DNA from: Cordia subcordata
Lineage: Eukaryota; Streptophyta; Magnoliopsida; Boraginales; Cordiaceae
Direction: 5' to 3'
Length of the DNA: 64,000 bases
Assembly: GCA_028554755.1 (NCBI GenBank)
Contig: JAPTOF010000001.1
Span: 3,764,501 to 3,828,500, forward strand
Shown: in pieces, positions 28,725 through 41,000 of the stretch
Position numbering within the stretch: position 1 is the stretch's first letter
Layout: every line of letters starts with the position of its first letter
Program-made: the position numbers and the translations under genes
Notes under the pieces: model-generated
Databases searched by the model: none
Told to the model about the DNA's origin: nothing
What the model saw: the letters and a program-made list of their open reading frames with translations, nothing else

Positions 28725-29790
28725 TGCTCCATAGCTGTGCAATGGTCACACATATTATTATTAGCATTTTGCAAAATTTATATAATTTTTCATAATTCTA
28801 TGTTTTATTGAACTTATCTTAGAGTTAGACATCGCAAGGAGTGCCTTGCTATGGCAAATTGAATTAAGCCAATTCTAATAGCTCATTTAAATACTTATTA
28901 CCTAATTACGTGCAAGAAAAAAAAAGTGTTGGTCCAAATTAACTCCAACAACTTTCTTTTTATAAAGTTTAGGTGATTTTGAAATTAATTTTCAACTTTT
29001 TGGACTTTAGAAAGAAAACGAATCATTCTCTATATCATCTATGCAATTTATCTCATATTGACATATATCATACCATTATGAATGAAGGCTACACATGCTA
29101 AATTCACCACTATTGTTGCTCCATGCCCTAGCAAGAACAAATTAACATATATAATTTCTTAAAAGTTGTGGAGGTCGGTGCCCATGGAACAATTCGGGAA
29201 AAAAGACATAGTTAATTATTTAATGATCAAATATGGTCACACAATGAAAGAAAAGGTGTCATTGCAAATTTTGCACACGAATGTGATGATGACGTCATCA
29301 ATGATGACGTATTTTCTTTCGGAAAGGTGCATCCATTACGCTACTTCCACCTAACGAATCAAAAACAAATCATTAATAATATAGGGCCCGAGGGCTGCCA
29401 ATGGAGTACAGTGGACACGTGATTTCTCTGCAATGCAAATTATTTTTTATAATGACATTGATTTATAAAAATATTATAACATAAATAATTTGATTATAAT
29501 AAAATAATTTAAATAATTTATTATTATTAAATTTTTTATAACATTACGAGGGATCTAAAATCTCCTCTCATAGGCTCTGTGGTTGATTTTCCTCCGTGAT
29601 GCCATCCTTACTTTCGTATATAATATATATGGTTACAATTAGAATTATTTATAATATAATATTGTTATAATTTTAATGCAATGTTTATGAATTATGAATA
29701 TCATTCGTGGTGTATTTGTCTTGTTCCATGTAATTAGTTCTATATGTGTTTATATTTTTGTTTATAAAAAAAAAAAAAGAGAGTGAGTTT
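28725..29790. repeat. Unclassified repeat unit R1, copy 1a
   Basis: First of two tandem copies (period about 1.42 kb; compare 28750 with 30168). Shared landmarks: TATTATTAGCATTTTGCAAA, GTGCCTTGCTATGGCAAATT, TGACGTCA (29290-29297) followed by TGACGT (29305-29310), the GC-rich core GGGCCCGAGGGCTG (29384-29397), a G-box CACGTG (29416-29421), GATGCCATCCTTACTTTC and a TATAATATATATGG stretch. No ORF is conserved between copies. Identity unknown. Confidence 0.75.
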
Positions 29791-29794
29791 GTGA

Positions 29795-31650
29795 CCATTT
29801 TCCAGGATAAAGCTTAATGTTCTTTTAAGAAATAATAGTCCGTATAGCTAGTATAATTCATCTTTAACATAATTTTGAAATAAAGATTAACGATAAACTC
29901 GTTGCTATTGTAGAAAACATACACATAGAGGCCATAGGGAAATAGTTTAAACATCCTTCAACCATGTGTCAACTCATTGAATCAACTCATTGAAATTAAG
30001 CAAGACAATGAAGTATTAATTATCCCGTAATTTTTTGCAAATAGAATAGTTGACATGGATGATCATATAGCTAGGCCTCACTGCTTGCTAGAAGTCACTT
30101 AACGTGAAATAAAGTAAGTCTTTTAAAATGTCCAGTAGTTTAGAGTAGGTGTGCAATGGTAAAACATACTATTATTAGCATTTTGCAAAATTTATATAAT
30201 TTTGATAATTCTATATGTTTTATTGAACTTATCTTAGAGTTAGACATTGCGGGAAGTGCCTTGCTATGGCAAATTGAATAAGGTCAATTCTAATAACTGA
30301 TTTAAATACTTGTTAGCTAATTACGTGCAAGAAAAGTTTTGGTCCAAATTAACTCCAACAACTTTCTTTTTATAAAGTTTAGGTGATTTTGAAATTTTTT
30401 AATTTTTTGGACTTTGAAAAAAAAAACGAATTATTCTCTATATCATATACCCACTTTATCTCATAGTGACATATATCATATCATTATTGAATGAAAGCCA
30501 CACATGATAAATTCACCACTATTGTTGCTCCATGCCCCAACAAGAACAGATTAACATATATAATTTCTTAAAAGTTGTGGAGGTGGGTGCCTATTGAAAA
30601 ATTTGGGAAAAAAGACATAAATAATTATTTAATGATCAAATGTGGTAAAATGAAGGGAAAGTGTCATTGCATATTTTGCACGTGAATGTGATGTAACGTC
30701 ATCAATGATGACGTATTTCTTTATAAAGGTACATCCATTACACTGCTTCCACCGAACGAATTAAAAACAAATCATTAATAATATAAGGCCCGAGGGCTGT
30801 CAATTGAGTAGAGTGGACACGTGATTTCTCCGCAATGCAAATTATTTTTTGATAATGACATTGATTTATAAAAAATTATAATATAAATAATTTAATTATA
30901 ATAAAATAATTGAAATAATTTATCATTATTAAATCTTTTATTAACATTACGAGGGATCTAAGATCCCGTCTCATTAGCTATGTGGTTGATATTTCCTCCG
31001 TGATGCCATCCTTACTTTCTTATATAATATATATGGTTAGAATTAGAATTATTTATAATATAATATCGTTGTAATTTTAATACAATGTTTATGAATTATC
31101 CATATCATTCACGGTGTATTTGTCTTGTTCCACATAATTAGTTCTATATGAGTTTATGTTTTTGTTATAATGACCATCATCATCATCATTATTATTATTA
31201 TTATCATTATTATTTGCTTATTCAATTTGGGTAACTAAGAAAATTCAATATGTTGGTAATCTAGTAATTGAATTTGATACATTAGAGATGGCTGAGGTCA
31301 ACTAAAATTATTTCTCATGATATCATAACGTTGTGATTTAACACATTCACTATTTTTTCCTTTTTGTGACGAGACTATACACCACACACCCTTAGCTATG
31401 TGTATCAATATAATATGGTGCACCAATTTACAATATTTGTATTATATGTTTACAAATTTTATAGATTCATAATTTTTATAGTATATGTTCATAATTTTCA
31501 TAGGTTCACAATTTTTATATGTCCACAACATTTATATTATATGTTTATAATTTTTATAATATACGTTCACAATTTTTATATTGCATGTTCATAATTTTTA
31601 ATTATTTATATATATCATATTATATGTTTATATATGTTTATACTTTCATT
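29795..31650. repeat. Unclassified repeat unit R1, copy 1b
   Basis: Second tandem copy, extended on the left by GTGAGTTTGTGACCATTTTC (shared with 50645) and on the right by an AT-rich run of short repeats (31395-31620, variants of TATGTTCACAATTTTTATA) shared with 62550-62760. TGACGT at 30709-30714 and the core at about 30787. This copy is uninterrupted and serves as the empty-site reference for insertions in other R1 copies. Confidence 0.75.
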
Positions 31651-33240
31651 ACTTTATATTCAAAACTTTTTAATTGAAATGTTCACCAACAACACCATAT
31701 TATTTTTGGTTAAACAACATCATATACACACAACTTTACATATTTCACATATTCTTCATAGCCAAAACCAACCAAACAACCCAATCTTGTCTATTTTTGT
31801 GGCTTCAAGGAATACAATTTGAGCATTTGAGCAAATCTTTTATTTTCTTTCCTACCAGCTCACTGACCAAAAGCTTGGCATCTTCTTCACCAAGCATAAG
31901 CTCTTCACAGTCAAAAAGTAATATATACATACATGAGTATAATATATAGAACTATGTGAAAGAGAGAAAAGTGAAAACTATATCTGCATATACGTGAGCC
32001 TTGCGAAAGACACTGTAAATATATACAGAACCGTGTAAAAGATAGAAAAGTGAAAACCAAATCTACATATACATGGGCTCGTGAAAGAGAGAAGAGTGAG
32101 ACCTAGATCTATTCTTTTTTTCCTTTAAAATATATGTACATGGTACAAACGCAACAACTTTGACAAAGAAAGAAGACGGGAGAACTGAGAAAAGAAAGAC
32201 AGAAGAACTAGGGAACCGAAATTGTTTCTTATAGGCGCGCGACGCCCACTTAAAAACTAGTGCACACTACTATAGTGGTACACGGTAATTTGAATGTGCG
32301 GTAAAATTTGCCTTTTGTGGCAAACCAAAGTTTTTCTTCTTCTATGGAGGTCAGTTTGTTAAAACAATAAATAAATAAATTAATATTCTCTTTACAAGAC
32401 AGACCAACTTATACAGTTAAAAAGTGTCTTTTATCTTCATTTTTTTTTGTATCTTGCTATTATAAAATAATAATTTACATATTAACCATCAATATTCCTA
32501 TATTTCACATAATAAATATTAAATTTTATATATTTAAAATGAAAAGATATGGAAAAAATAATAAAAGAATAATACATACAATAGTACTAATTTAACTATC
32601 ATATGGTAATACTATACTTGGAGGCATAGCAATATGCTGTCATAGCATTAAGTTCAAAAAATGCATGCAAGATCTGTTTAGATTATCGAAAATATTTCTA
32701 TTATTGACATTTTTTCCATGATAAGTCTCAATTCTCTAGAATTTAACAAAGCTAGTCAACTTTGTTCTCCAAAATTGATGGAATAAAAAACTTTCCTGCC
32801 TATATATATATATATGGAAGTGATTATTAAACTGATGCCTTTGAAAAGATTTCGACAAGAGAAAAAGATTCAGAAACTTTACGCATCTGAGTTCGAGTCA
32901 TCATCAATGATACCATTAAGGGTAACTAAAGAATTCTACTAATCCGCTTTAAATAAAAAAGAACCAAAAAGAAAAAAAGAAGTACATTACATACTGCTGC
33001 AACATTCCCCACATGGATACACTATTGTTCTAGCAACCATTAAGTGGAAGATCATCAATCCAAATGATCCCAAATTTCTACAAAACTTACAAATTTGGCT
33101 GACAGCTTTACATGTCTAAGTAGAATGGTGAGGTATCAACTTGTGTAGTTCCAACAAAAGATGCAATTGCATGGTTTCTGGATAAAGATATTTGACGCGA
33201 AAAGACAAATAAGAAATGAGTGACATGGAATTTTATGCAT
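31651..33240. other. AT-rich spacer
   Basis: Includes a block (about 32330-32595) related to 59085-59255 and to 52425-52500, which shows that pieces of this spacer were duplicated too. No gene is supported. Confidence 0.4.
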
Positions 33241-33244
33241 TTGA

Positions 33245-33640
33245 CTTAGTTTAAACCGAAGGCTACGGCTCATCGATTACCCTCATGGGCTTCCAGTCGG
33301 ATTCTTCCCTTCGTTGTCTCAGGGCAACAAAGTGAAGGGCTTCACTCTGCACCTAATAAATGTGACAAGCCCATGGATATGAACCCGGTGCCGACCATAT
33401 CTTTTGTTCTTCAGATGTTGTCTCCTCGACAAGAGATTCCGTGATGCCATATACGGTATTGGGTTCTGGCTCAGTGAAACTTGGCACAGCAACACATCCG
33501 AGAAAGACATAGCCCTGGGGAGCATGTGGATACCAAATTGAAACGGGAGTAATGTAATCATCGGCACAGTTCCTCCAGACCTGCAGAGCACTTGATGGTC
33601 GTCTCATGTACACAAAGAAGTTCGAAGTGATGAAGGACAT
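33245..33640 (-). pseudogene. VPS13-like exon fragment, copy 1
   Basis: The minus strand reads VWRNCADDYITPVSIWYPHAP, GYVFLGCVAVPSF, EEQKIWSAP, SYPWACHIY, a TAG stop, VQSEALHFVALRQ and SDWKPMRVIDEP, then a second TAG stop. This resembles the repeat-like region of plant VPS13-type lipid-transfer proteins (SIWYP-AP-GYV-LGCV signature), recalled rather than searched. A polypyrimidine/CAG acceptor-like sequence precedes VWRN, so the piece looks like a single exon copied with its intron flank. The gene body is absent, and two in-frame stops make it non-functional. Confidence 0.6.
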
Positions 33641-33775
33641 TCAGAATGAGAACATATTTAACTTGTGATAAAACTTTAAAAACAATATCAATTCAACACT
33701 TTCACCAAGGTTGTGATCAACTTTTATGCATACACTTCAAATGTAGCCAAATTTAGTATGCAAAAGTATACAATA

Positions 33776-35302
33776 TGTCATGCCCCAACGATCATGAACC
33801 TATATAGGGCGTAATGTGCCGCGCTCTAGTAAGGAACGGCCTTCCCGAATACACAAGGCTTTAACTTTTAATATAAAAAAGTAAAGAACCAAAGCAGCTG
33901 ACAATCATCAATATAAAATAACAAACTTCCAAGTAAGAAAACAAGATATTTCAATCTACCAATAAATCCATTAAAAAAAAAAGCAACTGCAACAATTTAT
34001 TCTAAAGCAAATAAAGCAAAAGTTGCCAGATCAAGGGGCCTTATTAATAATCGACCCTAAAAGTCCAAGTAGCAGCGTCCCAAGTCTACTCCTCTTTTTC
34101 TGCAGCACAACAAGGAAAAAAAATTGCAAAGACACACAGAAATCCATGAGAAACAATCTCAGTAAAAGGATCCTTACCACAACAAAATGATAGTCTGTAA
34201 GATAAACAAAAGTCAATTGGCACCAAAATCTAGTCATCAACAATTACCAATTAGCACAAATCGGCGATGACAAAACCAAACAAATAATGGCCCATAATTT
34301 CCGTATGAATAATGTGGAAATTAACTAATCGAAGTCAAAAGTCACACATACAATAAGGTGGCTGTGGCTACAGACAGGTAGCACCATTCTGGCATAGTGT
34401 GGTTTGATAAGCTCAAAACCACCAAAAGCCCGAAAGGAATTCCAAATTTTATGATAATGCACTATCCCAATGTTATTGGTGTTTAATCCCCACAAATAGG
34501 GGTCTTGAGTTCGCAGCCATTCAGATATATTCTAAACTTCACAATTTTCAAAATATTTTAAAATTATAGGTCATGCAATGTTTAATCTTACTTGATAGAA
34601 CTACTACAAAATTTAATTTAATAAAATCATAATGAGAACATCGTTTTAAAATCGTATTGTGAAACTTTAATTACGAAGAGAAAGTACAAAAGAAAAAAAG
34701 CACAAAACAAATTCTTAAGAAGTCACCGTTCATGAACAGTGTCATGTCACTGTTCAAGGTACTAAAAGGTGATTTTCTTTTCTTTTTCTTTTTGTCGTTT
34801 AAAACATTACATCTAACGATTCACATATCAACTTATATATGTATTTTTTTCACATATAGCTGACAACAGATTTCCACAAATATATACACATACATATAAA
34901 CATGCTAAGGATCTTCCTATGTGCTAAATCATACTAAAGTTTTTATTCTCATCATAAATAAATTTAATGTTCACATGATCTTGGCAGTACAAAATGTCAC
35001 GAATGAAAAAAAGAAAAACAAATTAAGAGGTTAAATATCTCAAAAGTAAGGATTGACCACTTACCTCCTTTTGTTCTTTTATAAAAATCCTTTGTTAATC
35101 AAGAACCTTCTTCCACTAAGCAAACACACAATCTTATAACCCTAAGTTTCTATTTTTCTGTAGATTGTATAAAGGGAGTTTTCTTATGTTAGGTCAAAAT
35201 TTTATTTTCTTTGATAATAAACCTATTTTAGGTAGGTCTCTTTCTTTTCATTATTATTACTATTATTTCCCAACCATTTTGCCAATTGAGTGAGACAATT
35301 AA

Positions 35303-35362
<60 letters not shown>

Positions 35363-35394
35363 AAACCTGACTTAAAAAATATCGGGTTATTATA
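33776..35394. mobile_element. Probable solo LTR (Gypsy-like)
   Basis: Starts TGTCATGCCCCAACGATC and ends ATCGGGTTATTATA, the degraded form of the TGT...ACA termini common in plant Gypsy LTRs. It also carries GGAACGGCCTTCCCGAA near the start and an (AAT)n run near the end. The paralogous sequence at 63475-63495 goes directly from GTATACAA to TATAGTATACC, so about 1.62 kb is inserted here. I see no internal retroelement genes. The target duplication is blurred. Confidence 0.65.
35306..35357. repeat. (AAT)n microsatellite
   Basis: About 17 AAT units near the end of the probable solo LTR. Confidence 0.95.
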
Positions 35395-35654
35395 GTATAC
35401 CATATGACTCGTTTCATGGCATGTCATAGTTAATCACTAAATCTGCAAGTTTAATATAATATCAGACGTAAAATCTTGAATGAATACCTTGAGTTGTCGA
35501 GCTTCTTGTATCTCGTTCAATAAAGACTGTAAACATAGGGAAAACCTTCAGGTAATCACCAATCCCCGTAACTGATTTATTATCAAGTTTGTCATTCCAA
35601 TATGTTAACAATAAAGATGTCTCTTACGAATGGTTTTGCAAGCACTGAACCATA

Positions 35655-36010
35655 AACATGTTAGAGTATATGCATTTCTATTGTATAACAATTAGTCTGG
35701 TAGTTAAGTATCTAAGTCAAAGTCAACTCATTAATGTTGACTGATAGCTCAGTATGTTTTGTTAATTAGAACTGGGCAATTCATTGTAAATCCATGCCTA
35801 TAAATATTAGGCATTTGTAACTGGTTCAGTTGATGAAATGAATAACATTTTCTCCCAAAGTATCTTCTTTATGGTTTCTAGGGCAAGTTGGGTCCTGGTC
35901 TTCTCTAGAGTTTCAAGCTCCATATTCATGGCTTCCAAAGTTGGTTTACTCAACAAAACTCCCAAAACTCAGAATCTCAGTCTGGGAGAGATAGTCTCAA
36001 CCATTTAAGT
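35655..36010. mobile_element. Copia-type LTR fragment
   Basis: Starts TGTTAGAGTATATGCATTTC and contains CCTATAAATATTAGGC followed by TGTAACTGGTTCAGTTGATGA and a TTTTCTCCC leader-like segment, the usual order of promoter and transcript start in plant Copia LTRs. The first part is duplicated at 63752-63880. No coding region is attached. The right boundary is uncertain. Confidence 0.45.
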
Positions 36011-37187
36011 TATCCACTAATCCTTACACATTGTAAAACATTTTCCTTCTTTCATGTCATGTGACTTCTATCAAGCGGTGAAGCCTATATGATCATGTTA
36101 GCTGTTCTATTTTCAAAACATTATGGGATAACTAATTCTTTGTGATCTTAGCTTGCTTAAATTTTAATGAGTTGAAATATGGTTGAAGAAGGATATTTTT
36201 CTAATTTCCCTATGGCCTATATATTTATGTAAATTGTATTCTCTATGTTGGAAAAATTTAGGACACACGCACACACATCAATGCACTTCGGAAAATACAC
36301 ACAAAGAACATGCAGTATTTTTAACTTGGCTTGGCGCTCTGCCTATATCCATAATTCCCCTCTAAGATAAATTTTACTATTCAACAATAATGGGTTACAT
36401 ATAGTGATGACTTTTTGCACAGCTAAAAAAAGTCTAAACCCTCTCTCACAGAGCTTTTACAATGACTCTGTCCTTAATAGGACTAGAACGAATATAAAAC
36501 ACTCTCGATATTCTTAGACTCTCTCTCCCACACTCCCATGGGCTGTGGCTTTAAGGCACACTCCTAATACACAATAATGACAAGCTACAAGTCCCTTTAT
36601 TTAATTATAGGAGAGAAATCTTTACTTTCCAATATTTCTCTTACACTATTTTACGCAGGTCTTGAATAAAGTTAATTGCCTTATTCTCTAAGTTTTCTAA
36701 TTTGAATGAGTTTGAACTTTCACCCACAACCCAATACTTTGCAATAACTAGCAACGTGGTTATCGTTAATCTTTATACTATAGCTATACGTACTATTTTT
36801 TTAATTCTTATTCGAAAAATGTTAAGCTTTACCCTGGAAAGTGGTCACAAACTCACTTTCTTTTTCTTCAAGTCATCTATTTTCAGCAGCTATGGTCCAT
36901 GGCATCAGATTTTTGTTGATACTGACACCACTGTTAAATAAGAAGACAACCTGACGCTTTTTCTCTTTTCTTTTTCTAGCAAGGCCTCTCAATGGCTTGA
37001 CTCAAGCTAGATGCATTAGTTGTGGTTGACTTATTGGCATTAGCCTATAGAAGGTCCGAAAATTTTTGAGAATGACGGAGAAAAGAGATTTAGAGATGAG
37101 AAAATGTGATGTGAAGTGATGTAAAATAATGAGATTAAAAAAAAAAGACAAAATGATAATCTTTTTAAATAGCAACTTGTTATACAT
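36011..37187. other. Spacer; its right part is paralogous (inverted) to 50280-50560
   Basis: From about 36990 the sequence is the reverse complement of the upstream region of copy D (for example the TTGACTTATTGGCA / GACCTTCTATAAACTG stretches). No coding gene is supported in the stretch. Confidence 0.45.
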
Positions 37188-37202
37188 AAAAAGTAGACAA
37201 AA

Positions 37203-37314
37203 GGCTGTAGTTCAGTGATAGCACTCTTCACTTAAGACCTATGAGTCTTCAATTTGAGTCAATAATTGGAGTAAGTGAGAAATTACTATAGATTATGTTT
37301 AAAAAAAACATACT
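37203..37314 (+). mobile_element. Short tRNA-derived SINE
   Basis: A 112-bp body starting GGCTGTAGTTCAGTGATAGC (tRNA box A type) with TTCAATTTGAGTC (box B type) about 35 nt on, and an A-rich tail. Flanked by an imperfect direct repeat AAAAAGTAGA(C/A)AA (37188-37202 and 37315-37327). The two paralogous regions near 50260 and 59660 (inverted) have only one copy of that sequence and no insert. Box A/B, tail and target duplication together support SINE retrotransposition. Confidence 0.75.
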
Positions 37315-37327
37315 AAAAAGTAGAAAA

Positions 37328-38259
37328 GGGAAGTTTCAATAGATTACTCCCGGAAAACTTGTCGGAGAAGGTATTGGATCAGCTCCAGACAATCTCAAGA
37401 GAATTAGGCTTCCTCTGGATTGTCTTATAAAAAGATATTTTGTAAAATTTTAATAAAATATTTTTGTAGAAATTAAAATTTTTTACCTTAGAAGAATTAG
37501 TTTGAACATTTCTTAAGTTTTAACTTTTTGTAAAAGTCAATGCTAATGTACTTCTGAGAAAAAGTTCCGGACACTTTTCCTTTGTCGGAGATAACGAAAC
37601 TAATAAGGCCTGCTTCTCTCACTGACAAATTGTTGGGGTACGTACGTAGGCACTTGTGGGAGAAAAATGACTCACTTGAGAAACCATAATGAAAAATAAT
37701 GGTTTATATAAAATTCAAAATTGGGTAGTAATTTAAAAAATCCGTTGGTAGAATCCAAAGATAATTGTTTTGGATCAAAGTTCCACAGTTTCAATTGATA
37801 ATTAAATGACGAGAGGTTAGAATCTTAGGTTCAAAAATAATTTTTTTTTGAATCTCAAGTACACCAATCTAAGATCAGAAGAGGTAGTGTGCAAGATCAA
37901 ACCTCAAAACAGTTAACAAAGAAAATATTGCAAAAACGAATAAGAAAGCTGGAAAATAAAGATGAGTAAAGAAAAGATAACTCCAAATGGTTGGTGACTT
38001 GGTGTCTTTTTCTTTTGGAGGAATATGGAATGTGTGATGTCATGGTTTACAAGTTTGGAATCAGCATATTGAGTTATATCTCAATTTGAAGTACTCACTC
38101 TTAGAAAAAGATTTGATTGCAGAATAAAATTTTTACCATAATTAATATCTAGCAACTTGTATTATACAAAGCATGCATATTGCAGGGACTCGTTTAGAGT
38201 ATCCTCAGCTAGCTTTCACTTTTCTAGCCTAGCTAGCTAGCAACTCCCTATAAATTATC
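37328..38259. promoter_or_regulatory. Upstream flank of ankyrin copy B
   Basis: Inverted paralogue of the flank of copy D (48928-50220), for example TTGTTTTGGAT and AGGTTAGAATCTTAGGTTC. A CCCTATAAATTATC stretch ends right before the ATG, too close to be a normal TATA box. A gene with the same flank may use similar promoter elements (inference). Confidence 0.4.
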
Positions 38260-38832
38260 ATGGCTGCAAAAGTCGGAGATATTGATAAACTGTATGCTTT
38301 ACTACAGGAGGATGGTGAATTGTTGGAATGGTACGATAGGAAAGCGTTTATCGGATACGCCACTTCACATTGCTGCTTGTGTTGGGCGTACCTACTTTGC
38401 GCTTGAAATCCTTCTCTTAAAGCCATGGTTTGGTAAGAAGCTAAACGCTCAGGGCCTCAGCCCTCTGCACCTGGCGTTGATTAACGGCCACACAGATACT
38501 GCGGAAAGGCTGGTGAAATATGAGCCTCAACTTATTCGGGTTCAAGGGAGGGAAGGCATTACCCCTCTGCATCACGTGGCGAGATCTGATAACTCCCATC
38601 TCTTGGCTGAATTTCTCATGGCATGCCCAGCATCAGTTAAGGACTTGACTATCAAACGAGAGACCGCTGTGCGTGTTGCTGTTAGGAATGGAAGAGTTGG
38701 AGCTCTTAGAGTGCTGCTTGGATGGCTTCAGCGCACTCAGAATTTAGAGGTATTGAATTGGAGAGACGAAAATGGCGACACAGCAATGCACCTTGCAGCT
38801 CACGCCGATCAGCTAGAGGCAAGCTCATCATC

Positions 38833-38904
<72 letters not shown>

Positions 38905-40088
38905 TTTCCTTCTAATAACTTAATTATCATCTTTTTAAGTTACAGCAAGAAAGAGGCCGTTTTCATCATTTGCATTTCTAATTAGTTATTATTTCGCCAT
39001 AGCTAAACTAAAAAAAAATGATGACCTTTTTATTACAAGAGGGGTTTTATTTTCAGTTAATATATGATGGGTTAAAAATGACGAATTGTTGGAAGGAGGG
39101 TGATGTATGCATGCTTATTTTCAGTAAACACACAGCAGACGAATTATGAGGGAGATTTTTTGTAGTACAAGGGAGTTGGATACGCTTTTATACAACCGTA
39201 TATAAGAGAGTCCCTTATAATAACAGTTCTACCTAAATTACAATAAATCATATGTTGTCGTGTGGCCAGGTATTAGAGTTGTTAATCGGAAAAGTCATGA
39301 ATATCAACGAGAAGAATTCGGAAGGCTATGCTGCACTGGATATTGCCACACAACAGAAAAATGACACATTCAGCAAGGCATTAGAGCGTGGAGGAGCTGC
39401 AAAAGGCTCGTCAGTTATCACATACCGTAGCTGGGCAGTTTTCTTGGCTTCAAAACCGAAGAAAATCCTGGAATTACTAGTGGTATTCGATATTTACCTC
39501 GAGAAGGGAGTGTCAGGTGACATGCGTAACGCGCTGCCAGTGGTTGCAGTCCTAGTCGCCACTGCTACTTACCAAGCCCTGCTCCAACCCCCTGGTGGTC
39601 TATCGCAGTGCAGTGATAATCCCCCTTTCTATCTAGTCGGGACTTACCGTAATGGCAGCGCCAGAGCCACCATCAGGAGCTACCAATCCACGATCGGAAG
39701 AAAGGAAGAAGCACCTGGAAAGGCGATGATGCGAGAAGTTTATTTTTACGTTTTCATAATTCTCAACTCAATAGCATTTGGTGCCTCACTTGGGATGATT
39801 TTTGCGCTGCTTCCCAGGGACGGTTACAATATGTTGCTGTACATTTCTTTGTGGTTCATGTTTGTTAACTATATGTGTTCAGGATTGGTTATATCGCCTG
39901 AAAGAGCATCAGAAATAACTTTGTATGCTCTTCGAGCTACGTTTGGGTTGTATCTTTTTATTGAGCCTGCCAGACAGGTTCAGACTTTGGCTGCTTAAAA
40001 TGTGGAACCGGTTTCAAATTCACCACCATGCAGAGATGGCAGGATCAGTGTTCCTTCTCACATATTCAACACCAAGTACACCAATATA
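38260..40088 (+). pseudogene. BDA1-like ankyrin/PGG gene, copy B (frameshifted)
   Basis: Exon 1 38260-38818 and exon 2 from 39270; acceptor TGTGGCCAG is the same as in copy D. Exon 1 starts MAAKVGDIDKLYALLQEDG, but one extra G at 38353-38354 (ATCGGATAC, against ATCGATAC in copy C) shifts frame within the first ankyrin repeat. The remaining ankyrin repeats are intact in the other frame. Exon 2 is open for 242 codons and keeps PPGGLSQ and three membrane segments. Near 39962 about 8 bp are missing relative to copy D, so frame changes inside membrane segment four and stops at 39998; the older reading frame would have run to about 40088. The donor is GC. With the single G removed the frame would give a 428-residue product with a changed tail, so an assembly error at that one base should be considered. 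Confidence 0.75.
38846..38902. repeat. (TA)n microsatellite in the intron of copy B
   Basis: TACATA repeats grading into about 22 TA units, immediately after the exon 1 donor. The ORFs that run through it are artefacts. Confidence 0.95.
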
Positions 40089-40160
40089 GAGATCCTAGCT
40101 AGCTACCTAGCTTCAATCCCGGCCCATACTAATTAGAGTATACCCCATGCAATATACGAG

Positions 40161-41000
40161 TAGGGGTGGAAATCGGATTGGATGTTCGGATATTCGGATA
40201 TTTGGTAACGGATATTCGAATATCGAATTGAAAAACTAAGTATCCGATCGAATAGCTAAAAACTACCTATCCGGCCAGATATCGGATTTTTGGATATCGG
40301 ATAGTTCGGATACGGATTTTCAGATATTTTTAAATAAACTAAAAAAAATCAAATCTTGGTTATTATGTTAAATATCTTTTTGAAATTATCAATTCGTAGG
40401 CAATTAACTCGCTTTTTAAAATGAAAAAAAAGAGACATAGACATAAAATGAAAACATAGTCCTTCACAAAACCATACAACATGAGACACATAGAAAACAC
40501 GCCAATACTTAGATATAAGAGTTAAATAAAAAATATAATCCTTCTCCCTACTTAAAAAACACACAAAAAGCTTGGATGCACTCCATACTACACACATTAA
40601 ATAAGAAATCTACACAATCTACAATCCATATTCCACACATACCAAATACAAAGGCTATATGTTTACAATCCATAATCCACACACATTAAATAAAGTTTAA
40701 AGTTTTTAACATAAGAAACATGACAAGATAATTTCTAATGAAATGCACTTTCAAGTATTGAGTTTTAACTTTTATTGACTAGTATAATATTATATTATTT
40801 TAATTTTTTAAAAAAAGTTTGGGTAATCCGATGTCCGAACGGGTAGCAAAATTGCTACCCGATATCCTACCCGAATATCTGAAAAAATTTCAGATATCGA
40901 ATCGAATATATCCGAAATCGGAAAAAAAGCTTTTTTACCTATTCATTCGGATACGGATGTGGATACGGGTTCAGATACGGATCGGATAGTCCCACCCCTA
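40161..41000. mobile_element. hAT-like non-autonomous element
   Basis: Starts TAGGGGTGGAAATCGGATTG and ends CGGATAGTCCCACCCCTA, inverted repeats typical of hAT elements. Subterminal regions are packed with short motifs related to TCGGATA and ATATCGGATA on both sides. Flanks AATATACGAG and AATATACATG look like a degraded target duplication. The 840-bp interior has no transposase. It lies just downstream of copy B. Confidence 0.75.

Noticed and set aside
29166..29354. Plus-strand ORF inside R1 copy 1a
   Set aside because: It is not open in the other R1 copies, so it is not a conserved coding region.
33319..33591. Minus-strand ORF starting MLCRSGG and its twin at 63029-63301
   Set aside because: It is an alternative frame over the VPS13-like fragment; the other frame carries the recognisable protein.
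37203..37270. Possible tRNA gene
   Set aside because: Box A and B are present, but the anticodon and acceptor stems do not pair, and the segment ends in an A-rich tail with a target duplication. A SINE fits better.
38706..38985. ORFs reading through the (TA)n tract in the intron of copy B
   Set aside because: They encode IYIYIY runs from the microsatellite and overlap the ankyrin exon in other frames.
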